32,726 nt of DNA from DSWT01 sp035415725 (GTDB lineage: Bacteria; Chloroflexota; Anaerolineae; B4-G1; SLSP01): contig DAOOGN010000043.1 in NCBI GenBank assembly GCA_035415725.1, positions 1 through 32,726 on the forward strand. Reading direction: 5' to 3'. A program made the position numbers and the translations under genes. Within the stretch, counting starts at the first letter, position 1; each line of letters begins with the position of its first letter. Positions 14,560 through 21,425 of the stretch are shown here, one piece after another. Under the pieces are notes generated by a model. That model was not told where the DNA came from. It saw nothing but the letters and a program-made list of their open reading frames with translations, and ran no database searches.

Positions 14560-14587
14560 GGCAACAAACTGACATTCATTCTGGCAC

Positions 14588-14616
14588 TGGACAGTAAGAT
14601 GAGCTTCGAGTATAAT
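14588..14616 (+). promoter_or_regulatory. Near-consensus sigma70-type promoter of the site-2 protease gene
   Basis: TGGACA (14588-14593), a 17-bp spacer and a perfect TATAAT (14611-14616). The predicted start near 14623 gives a 28-nt leader with GGAG at 14641-14644, which supports ATG 14651 as the true start of the protease. Confidence 0.75.
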
Positions 14617-14650
14617 CACCATGACGGTTGTGAACATCGAGGAGAAAACA

Positions 14651-15802
14651 ATGGCGATATTGGCAGATGGAATAAGCAATGGACTGGGCATGCTCTTGGG
14701 GTTTGTGCTGGGGTTGATCCCGTTGATCCTGCTCCATGAGTTCGGTCACTTGGTGATGGCGAAATTAACGGGTACCTGGGCCAGAGAATTCGGCATTGGC
14801 TACCCACCCCGCATCATCAAACTCTTTCGCTGGCACGAGACAGATTTCACGCTCAACTGGTTGCCGCTCGGTGGATTTGTGCGGCTTGAAGGCGAACAAA
14901 CTTTTGCCGAAGAGGAAAAAGATGCCGAGGAGTTATCAGCGGAAGAGCTGGCGGAAAAAGCTGAGGCGGCCAAGCACAGTCTGTATGCCAAGTCACCCGG
15001 GCAACGCATCCTGATCTACCTGGGCGGCCCGCTGATGAATATGCTCACGGCATGGATCCTGGCGACATTGGTGTTCGCCACCGGGATTCCGACCGCGCGG
15101 GTGGTGATCAACGAAGTGGCGCCAGCATCCCCGGCAGCCGAGGCCAATGTGCAAGTCAACGACATTATTGTGGCGATCAACGGGGAAAAGGTGGAAGGAA
15201 CCAACGATGTATCACTCCTCACACAAAAGAGTTTGGGCCAACCCACCGAACTTACCCTGGAGCGCAATGGAGAGACCCTCACCGTCTCTCTCGTGCCGCG
15301 CGTGAACCCACCGGAAGGCCAAGGGGCGATGGGCATCGTCATCGGCGGGCTGGAAAACCCGGGCAGTCTTCAACGCTATCCCCTGGGACAGGCTTTCGTC
15401 TATGGGACACGGTATGTCGGGAATATCGTCGGCGTGTCGGTGCTTCTTCCGGTCTACATTATCCGCGGCCTGATCCCCATCGAACAAGCGCGCCCCGTGG
15501 GCGTCATCGGAATCAGCCAAATCGCCCAACAGTCGGTGGAAGAAAGCGTCTCCACCGGAGCGGCCTACCCCTTCCTCAACATCGTGATCCTCATCAGCGT
15601 CAGTCTGGGGATCTTCAACCTGTTGCCCATTCCGGCGTTGGATGGAGGGCGCATCCTGTTCGCCATTGTGGAGAAAGTGCGCCACAAGCCTCTCACGCCG
15701 GCCCTGGAGGAGCGCATCCACATGATCACTCTGGCGATCCTCATGGTCGTCTTCCTCTTCATCACCATCCTGGACATCGTCGCGCCGGTTCCGCTGCCAT
15801 GA
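14651..15802 (+). CDS. rseP: Site-2-type intramembrane zinc metalloprotease (M50, RseP-like)
   Basis: A 383-residue membrane protease that cuts substrates within the membrane, typically anti-sigma factors or signal-peptide remnants. The zinc-binding HEFGH is at residues 29-33 in the first membrane helix, and the third ligand is in NLLPIPALDGGRI near residue 330. One PDZ domain (about 150-225, ASPAAEANVQVNDIIVAINGEKVEG) lies between them. A charged Glu/Ala-rich insert (about 80-115) precedes the PDZ region. ATG 14651 is chosen over 14621 because of the GGAG and promoter positions. The gene is monocistronic or leads into the HEAT gene 200 bp downstream across a repeat element. No anti-sigma factor is encoded nearby, so its substrate is unknown. 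Confidence 0.92.
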   Translation: MAILADGISNGLGMLLGFVLGLIPLILLHEFGHLVMAKLTGTWAREFGIGYPPRIIKLFRWHETDFTLNWLPLGGFVRLEGEQTFAEEEKDAEELSAEELAEKAEAAKHSLYAKSPGQRILIYLGGPLMNMLTAWILATLVFATGIPTARVVINEVAPASPAAEANVQVNDIIVAINGEKVEGTNDVSLLTQKSLGQPTELTLERNGETLTVSLVPRVNPPEGQGAMGIVIGGLENPGSLQRYPLGQAFVYGTRYVGNIVGVSVLLPVYIIRGLIPIEQARPVGVIGISQIAQQSVEESVSTGAAYPFLNIVILISVSLGIFNLLPIPALDGGRILFAIVEKVRHKPLTPALEERIHMITLAILMVVFLFITILDIVAPVPLP

Positions 15803-15821
15803 GTGCATCTGACTGTTTTTT

Positions 15822-15971
15822 GGTTCTATGGGACTCGGTGTGGTGATGGAAAAACGGCTTGAGTTTTTGCCACGGATGACATGGATTGCACTGATTTTTT
15901 ATACTTTGCGTGTCAATCCGTGAAATCCGTGGCTGGTTTCTTATTTCGACCTCACGAAATCATGAAGAACC
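15822..15971. mobile_element. Family A non-autonomous element, complete copy with target duplication
   Basis: A 150-bp element with ends GGTTCTATGGGACT and AAATCATGAAGAACC (inverted GGTTCT termini). It is flanked on both sides by TGTTTTTT (15814-15821 and 15972-15979), a perfect 8-bp direct repeat as left by transposition. The centre is a long imperfect hairpin (CCACGGATGACATGGATTG / CAATCCGTGAAATCCGTGG). Related copies are at 22692-22841 and 31094-31215. It occupies nearly all of the gap between the protease and HEAT genes. Confidence 0.8.
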
Positions 15972-16002
15972 TGTTTTTTTAATGGGATTTTCACAGTAAA
16001 AA

Positions 16003-17154
16003 ATGAATGTAAGAAAGATAAGCGATAACCTGTGGCATAGCCTGGAAGAACTCCAGGAGATTCCGCCGACAATGGATTTGAAAGAGTTTTCGGGATTGCC
16101 AGAAGAGGACCTCCGGCGGCTGGCAACGGTGTGGCCCACTTTGCCCGCCGTCACCCGCCGCGAACTCGTCCAAACCTGGAACACGCTCGCCGCAGAAAAC
16201 TTTGCACTGGATTTTTCGTCCGTCTACCGCATGGCGATACGCGATCAAGATGCGGAAGTGCGCACCGCGGCTATCATGGGACTGATCGAGGACGAAGACA
16301 TACGCCTGGTGCCGCAGCTCATCGAAATCCTGGAAAGGGATACTGCTGCTGCGGTGCGCGCGGCAGCAGCCCAGGCGCTGGCACACTTCGTACTGCTCGG
16401 TGAACTGCATAAGATCCGCCCCCGCCCCTTCGACAGTACCTGCACGGCTCTAACCACGGCCTACAACAACCTCAACGAGGACCTGGATGTGCGTCGCCGT
16501 GCGCTGGAAGCGCTGGGCTACACCAGCCTCGCCGGCGTACCGGAGATGATCGAGGCCGCCTACGCCCACGCCGAGGAACAGATGCGTATCAGCGCCGTTC
16601 TCGCTATGGGGCGCAGCGCCGACAAACGTTGGGCCAAAATCGTCGCCCGCGAACTGCTGAACCCCTTGCCGGACATGCGTTACGAAGCGACGCGCGCCTG
16701 TGGTGAACTGGCCCTGCCCGAGGCCATCCCGGCGCTCATTGAACTGGCGGACGACGTCAACGTGGGCATCCAGAAGATGGCGTTGTGGGCGCTCGGTCAG
16801 ATCGGAGGGAAGCAAGCCCAACGGGTGCTGGAACAGCACGTTGACTCCGACAATCCGGTTTTGCGTCAGGCGGCCCGCGACGCGCTCGAGGAGCTGGATT
16901 TCTTACACGGCGATCTCTCAACCTTCTTCGGCCCGCCGACTGAATTCGACGGCGAGAGCGAGGTGAATTGGGCAGAAGACGGCGACATCGACGAAAAACT
17001 CAAGATCGGTTTTGGCGAAGACGACCTCGACGAAGAGGATTTTGACGCCGCGGATGATTTCACCGACGAAGACGAAGACGAGCTACTCGCGCTGTACCTC
17101 GCCGAGGATGAGGAGGACGATCTTGAGGACGACGAGGAGGACAGGTGGGTCTGA
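16003..17154 (+). CDS. HEAT-repeat protein with highly acidic C-terminal tail
   Basis: A 383-residue soluble protein. Residues of about 60-300 consist of repeated helical pairs of the HEAT/PBS-lyase type (VRTAAIMGLIEDEDIRLVPQLIE, VRRRALEALGYTSLAGVPEM, GIQKMALWALGQIGGKQAQR). From about residue 310 to the end the chain is dominated by Asp and Glu (EDDLDEEDFDAADDFTDED). HEAT repeats provide protein-protein interfaces; the acidic tail may bind basic partners. The ATG at 16003 has no clear ribosome-binding site, and ATG 16072 is an alternative. The 3' end overlaps the following peptidase gene by 10 bp, implying coupled translation. I recognise no specific function. Confidence 0.85.
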   Translation: MNVRKISDNLWHSLEELQEIPPTMDLKEFSGLPEEDLRRLATVWPTLPAVTRRELVQTWNTLAAENFALDFSSVYRMAIRDQDAEVRTAAIMGLIEDEDIRLVPQLIEILERDTAAAVRAAAAQALAHFVLLGELHKIRPRPFDSTCTALTTAYNNLNEDLDVRRRALEALGYTSLAGVPEMIEAAYAHAEEQMRISAVLAMGRSADKRWAKIVARELLNPLPDMRYEATRACGELALPEAIPALIELADDVNVGIQKMALWALGQIGGKQAQRVLEQHVDSDNPVLRQAARDALEELDFLHGDLSTFFGPPTEFDGESEVNWAEDGDIDEKLKIGFGEDDLDEEDFDAADDFTDEDEDELLALYLAEDEEDDLEDDEEDRWV

Positions 17155-18395
17155 TCCGCGCCCGACATAACCGCGCCGCCATCAAGCTGCTCGCGCTGGC
17201 GGGACCGGCGTTCCTGCTGGCCTTGGCCTGGTCTCCGCTGTACGCCCAGGCCAATGTCACCGTCGCCCATACGTATACTTTCGGGCAGAGCGCCAATTTC
17301 ACTCTGACGCTCCCGTCCGAAAACGCGCCCGACGTCGCCACCCTGTACCTCAAGATCGGCACCTACACGCAGGCCTACCCGACGCCGGTTATCCAGGGCC
17401 AAGGGGAGTACCAACGCGACCTGCGCGAACAGCCCTTTCCGCCTTTCACGTACATCAGCTATTGGTGGGAATATAAAGACGCGCAGGGGAACACGCACAC
17501 CACCGAGAAACCCCGCTTTCTCTACGAAGACAACCGCTTTCTCTGGCAAACACTGCAAGAGGACACCATCACCCTGCATTGGGTGTCTGGCGACACGTCC
17601 TTGATGCTCAATGCTTTGGACATCGCTCAAGCGTCCATCACTGAAATCCGCACGACGCTCCAGGCCCCTTCCACCGGGGCGGTGTCCCTTTATATCTACC
17701 CCTCGCTGCCCGATCTGCAATCGGCGCTGCGGCTGACGGGGCGTGAATGGGTCGGCGGGCAGGCTTACCCGGAGATCGGCGTCGTGCTCCTGGCGATTTC
17801 GCCCTCCGCCGAGGCCACCGTCAAAATGAAACGCGACATTCCGCACGAACTGGCCCACAAGGTGCTCTACGATCTGGCCGGCCCGCAGGGATACAGCCGA
17901 CTTCCCATCTGGCTTGTGGAAGGGGTGGCTTCGTCCTTTGAACGCAGTCCTGATCCCGCCTACACGTTGGCGCTGCAACAAGCCATCAGCGAGGGGAAAC
18001 TCATGACGCTGGAAACGCTGTGCTATCCCTTCCCCGAAGAATATGACCGCGCCCTGCTGGCCTATGCGCAAAGTCAGAGCTTTGTGCAGTATCTCCGCCA
18101 GACCTACGGCTGGTCGCAGATACAAGAGCTGATTAAAGCGTACGCCGACGGGAAAGGCTACTCTGCCGGGGCCAAACAGGTTCTGGGGAGCGACCTGACC
18201 ACGCTCGAACGCAATTGGCGCGTTTGGATGGAACAGGAAAAACAATCCGGCAACGCCGTGTCGGCAACATGGAGCGCGGTACGGATCGTGGTCCGCGACC
18301 TGGCGCCCTGGCTGGTGCTGATCGGACTCCTCTTTCTACCGGCCCTGATTGTCTGGTTGAGTTCATGCTTCGGACGGCCATTCACAGTGCAGTGA
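17145..18395 (+). CDS. Secreted membrane-anchored gluzincin peptidase (peptidase MA-like)
   Basis: A 416-residue protein with an N-terminal export signal (KLLALAGPAFLLALAWSPLYAQA), an extracellular beta-rich region (about 37-150), a zinc peptidase domain and a C-terminal membrane helix (about 388-408, WLVLIGLLFLPALIVWL). The catalytic motif HELAH is at about residue 234, with the downstream Glu ligand in WLVEGVASSFE near 258, as expected for the MA clan. It starts at GTG 17145, inside the end of the HEAT gene, with a GAGGAGGA stretch just upstream serving as ribosome-binding site within the acidic-tail codons. The overlap suggests the two products are made together. Its substrate is unknown. 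Confidence 0.85.
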   Translation: MGLIRARHNRAAIKLLALAGPAFLLALAWSPLYAQANVTVAHTYTFGQSANFTLTLPSENAPDVATLYLKIGTYTQAYPTPVIQGQGEYQRDLREQPFPPFTYISYWWEYKDAQGNTHTTEKPRFLYEDNRFLWQTLQEDTITLHWVSGDTSLMLNALDIAQASITEIRTTLQAPSTGAVSLYIYPSLPDLQSALRLTGREWVGGQAYPEIGVVLLAISPSAEATVKMKRDIPHELAHKVLYDLAGPQGYSRLPIWLVEGVASSFERSPDPAYTLALQQAISEGKLMTLETLCYPFPEEYDRALLAYAQSQSFVQYLRQTYGWSQIQELIKAYADGKGYSAGAKQVLGSDLTTLERNWRVWMEQEKQSGNAVSATWSAVRIVVRDLAPWLVLIGLLFLPALIVWLSSCFGRPFTVQ

Positions 18396-18424
18396 CGGCA
18401 TAGGGAAGTGACAATGCACTCATT

Positions 18425-20239
18425 CTAACCCGGCCTGGCCGCAACGATGTAATTCAAAAACACGATGCCACTGTATCCCTTCGCGTGGGCGCCACCCAGG
18501 GCAAACGCGCCTGCCGGGAAATCGCGGCTGTAGACACAGAAGGGGTACGTTCCCCCCGGCGTAGTGATGTCGACTTGCAAATTCTCCTCGCGGGTAAATC
18601 CTTGCAGCCACTTCGGCAACTGGTGCGCCTTGGCCTGGTAGATGACGTAAATTTTGCTTGGACGGGTCAACTTGAAGCGCAGGAGCTTGTCAGCCTCGGA
18701 GTCGTAGTCAAGATCGGCGGGCTTGCTGGCGTGCAGGCCGGTCAACGCCAGCGGCACCGTTGTGATCGTGTAGTCGCGGTCGGTGTAGCACGATTGGTAC
18801 GAGTGCAGAATCGTGTGCTGGTAATCACGTCCGCTCGTGGCCTTGATGTAGGCGAAGGGATTCTCATAGCGATAGGCGTACTGAGGACGGTTGCCCAGTT
18901 CCACATGCGCCACCACCGCCATCCCGCCGACCACCGACGTCAACGGGTCCATCTCGCGGATTTTATCGTGGCCGAAGAGGCTTCCCAGCAATTCCACGAA
19001 CGCCGGCACCAGCGACGTGCCACCGGTGCGCAGCACCACATCCACCTGCTCCAGACGCATCCCCGCGTCGGCCACGACCTGGCGGAGGGCGTGGGCCACC
19101 GTTGCCACCTCCTGCTCGATCCAGGCTTCAAAGGTGCGGCGCAGCATCCGCTCGTGGATGGCGATGGACTCGTAGTCGTAATCCAGCCGTGCCATCAGGT
19201 CGTCGGTGAGCGCTTTCTTCGTCCGCTCGATGTGCCGGAAGAGATCAAAACCGATGTTCTGGGTGACGAGTGTTTCCAACGCCCGCATGGCCTGAGGATC
19301 GTCGCTCGTCTTCTGGAACTTCCTGATGCGCTCCAACGGCATCGGGCGCGAAAGTTCCGGCATGGTCTGCCAGGAGTGCAAGAGATCGAGGTAATCCGGC
19401 GGAAAATCCATGCCGCCATCGACATGCGCGCCCTTCCCGAAGTACGGGAGCAGCGAGATCATCATCCGCCGGTCCAAATCGTCGCCGCCGACGAGAACAC
19501 CGCGCGTGGCAATCACGCGCGGCGGCTGCCGTCCGCCCACCTCGGCCAGGGTCAAATCGAGCGTTCCCCCGCCAAAGTCGAAGATCAGCGCCATTTCGCG
19601 CTTCGCCGCGGTGGTGTGGTAAAGGTGTGCCGCACCGATCGGCTCCATCTGAAAGGACACATCCCGGAATCCGGCAAAAAGCGCGGCTTTGTACAGGATT
19701 TCCTCGGCGCGCTGGGAGACATTGAGGTCGTCGGAGAAGCGCACCGGTCGGCCGAGCACCACGCTATCGCATGTCTCGCCCAGTTGCGCTTCAGCGCTGG
19801 CCTTCATCGAGCGCAAGATGATGGCAATGAGTTCGTCAATGGTGAAATAGCGTTCGAAGATGTCCGTGCCCTCATAGCGTGGATCGCGCAGTGCGGTTTT
19901 GACCGATTGCAGCAGCCGTCCGCGCGCCCCAACATCGGTGTCGATGTAAAGCTCGTGCCAGTAGCGGATGGGGGCCGAGCCGCCGCTGCCGACGATCATC
20001 TCGATCGGCCGAATCTCCTTGCGCTCCCAGACAATGCGCCGTCCTGTTTCCCGCGCCAGGTACTCGTTCGCTGCCGATGTTCCGAGCAGTGTGTGATAGT
20101 CGCGGTCCATGTAAATGAGTGAGGGGAGCACGTGGGGATTCTCGTTGGCAGGGTCAAGTTCGATAGGGTGCAGCCGCTGGCCGTCATAATACGCAACCGA
20201 TGAGTTCGTTGTCCCAAAGTCAATCCCAATGCGTGGCAT
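18425..20239 (-). CDS. Atypical Hsp70-family ATPase with C-terminal beta-sandwich-like domain
   Basis: A 604-residue cytoplasmic protein without a signal peptide. The actin-like ATPase domain has the phosphate-1 motif GIDFGTTNSSVAY at the start, phosphate-2 FDFGGGTLDLTL at about 217 and the adenosine motif LRTGGTSLVPAF at about 400. The normal substrate-binding beta-basket and lid are absent. Instead the last roughly 110 residues (LTGLHASKPADL, KIYVIYQAKAHQLPKWLQGF, VYSRDFPAGAFALGG) resemble a beta-sandwich module usually found at the end of secreted carbohydrate-active proteins. GGAGG lies 4 bp before ATG 20239 (ATG 20242 is too close). It converges with the peptidase gene, leaving 29 bp. 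Hsp70 ATPase identity is firm; the fusion's role is unknown. Confidence 0.88.
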   Translation of the reverse strand: MPRIGIDFGTTNSSVAYYDGQRLHPIELDPANENPHVLPSLIYMDRDYHTLLGTSAANEYLARETGRRIVWERKEIRPIEMIVGSGGSAPIRYWHELYIDTDVGARGRLLQSVKTALRDPRYEGTDIFERYFTIDELIAIILRSMKASAEAQLGETCDSVVLGRPVRFSDDLNVSQRAEEILYKAALFAGFRDVSFQMEPIGAAHLYHTTAAKREMALIFDFGGGTLDLTLAEVGGRQPPRVIATRGVLVGGDDLDRRMMISLLPYFGKGAHVDGGMDFPPDYLDLLHSWQTMPELSRPMPLERIRKFQKTSDDPQAMRALETLVTQNIGFDLFRHIERTKKALTDDLMARLDYDYESIAIHERMLRRTFEAWIEQEVATVAHALRQVVADAGMRLEQVDVVLRTGGTSLVPAFVELLGSLFGHDKIREMDPLTSVVGGMAVVAHVELGNRPQYAYRYENPFAYIKATSGRDYQHTILHSYQSCYTDRDYTITTVPLALTGLHASKPADLDYDSEADKLLRFKLTRPSKIYVIYQAKAHQLPKWLQGFTREENLQVDITTPGGTYPFCVYSRDFPAGAFALGGAHAKGYSGIVFLNYIVAARPG

Positions 20240-20326
20240 CATACCTCCTTTGTGTCAACAAATTTATCGGATTCGAACGGATTAAGAGAGAAGCAGTGTC
20301 ATGTCTGGGTGACGAAGCGAAGGGGT

Positions 20327-20338
20327 ATTATACCACAG
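20327..20338 (-). promoter_or_regulatory. Extended -10 promoter of the Hsp70-like gene
   Basis: On the minus strand CTGTGG is followed by a perfect TATAAT (20332-20327). The end of the family B element at 20345 falls where a -35 would be, so the promoter probably relies on the extended -10. The start near 20320 gives a leader of about 80 nt. No heat-shock CIRCE-type inverted repeat is visible in it. Confidence 0.55.
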
Positions 20339-20344
20339 TTTGTA

Positions 20345-20593
20345 TCTATTCAGGCTAGTAAACCTGACGAAGCCACTTATTCCCTATGCCAGGTTTGGCG
20401 TAGACTTTGGTAGGCCAGGTGCTTGTGGATGACAAGATATTCGTGTTTCTATAAGCCCATCCCCCCTGCCCTGGGGCAGGGGGATTTTGGGTGGGGGTTG
20501 GGGGATGAGAGGGTCATCACCTGCCGAAGGGGTAACCTATTATGTACCCTCCCCCAAGTCCCGTTCGCCACCTGGCAAGGGTGGCTGAATAGT
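20345..20593. mobile_element. Family B non-autonomous element, complete copy
   Basis: A 249-bp element with terminal inverted repeats: TCTATTCAGGC on the left, GGCTGAATAGT on the right, and TA directly outside both (20343-20344, 20594-20595). The body has an internal C/G-rich hairpin (CCCCCTGCC / GGCAGGGGG, about 20463-20485) and a smaller one near the right end (CCACCTGGCAAGGGTGG). It makes up most of the 413-bp gap 20243-20655, in which I see no gene. TA flanks suggest an IS630/Tc1-mariner-type transposase acted in trans; none is encoded in this window. Confidence 0.75.
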
Positions 20594-20655
20594 TACCTAT
20601 AAAGAATAGCGAATGACTGCGGTGTCCATTCGCATATTCGTGGATCATCAAAACA

Positions 20656-21297
20656 TCACTCCAACCCATGCCGCAGCGCCAACACCGCGGCCTGCGTGCG
20701 ATCGGTGACATTCAGCTTGTTGAGGATCGCGCTGACGTAGTTGCGCACGGTACCTGGCGAAAGGAAAAGTTGCCCGGCGATTTCGGCGTTGCTCAGGCCG
20801 CGTGCGATCAGACGCAAGATTTCCATCTCGCGGTCGCTGAGCACGGCCAATAGCGTGGAGTCGACCGATGGTGCACCCTGGCGCGCGATGTGGCCCAGCA
20901 GCTTCCCGGCGATGACGGGATCGATGTGCGATTCACCACTGGCCGTGCCCTTGACGGCGGCGACCAGGTTCGCACGCGGCGTGCCTTTGAGCAAATACCC
21001 CACCGCACCACTGCGCACGGCATCGAACAGCCATTCATCGTCGCCGTAGGTTGTCAAGACCAGGACTTTGGTGTCTGGATGCTGCTCGGCGATTTTGCGG
21101 GTGGCCTGCACGCCGTTCATGATCGGCATTTTCAGGTCCATCAGCACTACATCCGGGCGCGTTGCCGCGATTTTGTCCAGCGCCTCGGCGCCGTCATGGG
21201 CGATTCCCACGACCTCGATCTCTGGATCGGCGTCCAAAATCGCCTCCAGCCCCTCGCACACAATCCATTGGTCGTCACAAATCAACACCCGGATCAT
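20656..21297 (-). CDS. NarL/LuxR-type response regulator
   Basis: A 213-residue two-component response regulator. The N-terminal receiver domain has the acidic pair in LICDDQW and the phosphoacceptor Asp54 in VVLMDLKMP, plus the conserved Thr/Lys positions in VLVLTTYGD and LLKGTP. A linker leads to a LuxR-type helix-turn-helix (about 148-213: LSDREMEILRLIARGLSNAEIAGQLFLSPGTVRNYVSAIL). It binds DNA as a dimer when phosphorylated. The kinase encoded 128 bp upstream on the same strand is the evident partner, and the exporter operon divergent to the kinase is its likely target. AAAGGG lies before the ATG. Confidence 0.95.
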   Translation of the reverse strand: MIRVLICDDQWIVCEGLEAILDADPEIEVVGIAHDGAEALDKIAATRPDVVLMDLKMPIMNGVQATRKIAEQHPDTKVLVLTTYGDDEWLFDAVRSGAVGYLLKGTPRANLVAAVKGTASGESHIDPVIAGKLLGHIARQGAPSVDSTLLAVLSDREMEILRLIARGLSNAEIAGQLFLSPGTVRNYVSAILNKLNVTDRTQAAVLALRHGLE

Positions 21298-21321
21298 CGA
21301 TAACCCTTTCTATTCTTCATC

Positions 21322-21360
21322 AGCGCTTTATCAGAGCGCTTTATCAGAGCGCTTTATCAG
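21322..21360. repeat. Three perfect 13-bp tandem repeats
   Basis: AGCGCTTTATCAG occurs three times in direct succession with no mismatch, in the 128-bp gap between the kinase and regulator genes. The nearest edge is 25 bp upstream of the regulator ATG. Each unit contains the palindrome AGCGCT. The number of units could vary by slippage and change regulator expression. Confidence 0.8.
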
Positions 21361-21425
21361 CAGATTATATAAGTCAAATAAAAATCTGTTTCATCCGCTC
21401 AATCTGCCGACAAAAATCATCACCA

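Noticed and set aside
16866..18245. Open frame of 459 codons opposite the peptidase, including a Ser-rich stretch
   Set aside because: The poly-Ser region is the complement of the acidic Asp/Glu codons of the HEAT protein tail; the plus-strand genes have clear motifs.
18485..20122. Long open frame (545 codons) on the plus strand opposite the Hsp70-like gene
   Set aside because: The minus-strand frame carries all Hsp70 ATPase motifs; the opposite frame is rich in Arg/His with no domain and is a shadow.
20243..20326. CIRCE or sigma32-type heat-shock control of the Hsp70-like gene
   Set aside because: No TTAGCACTC-type inverted repeat or heat-shock sigma consensus could be found in the leader.
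21320..21363. Possible CRISPR array
   Set aside because: The repeats are 13 bp in direct contact without spacers, and no cas gene is present.
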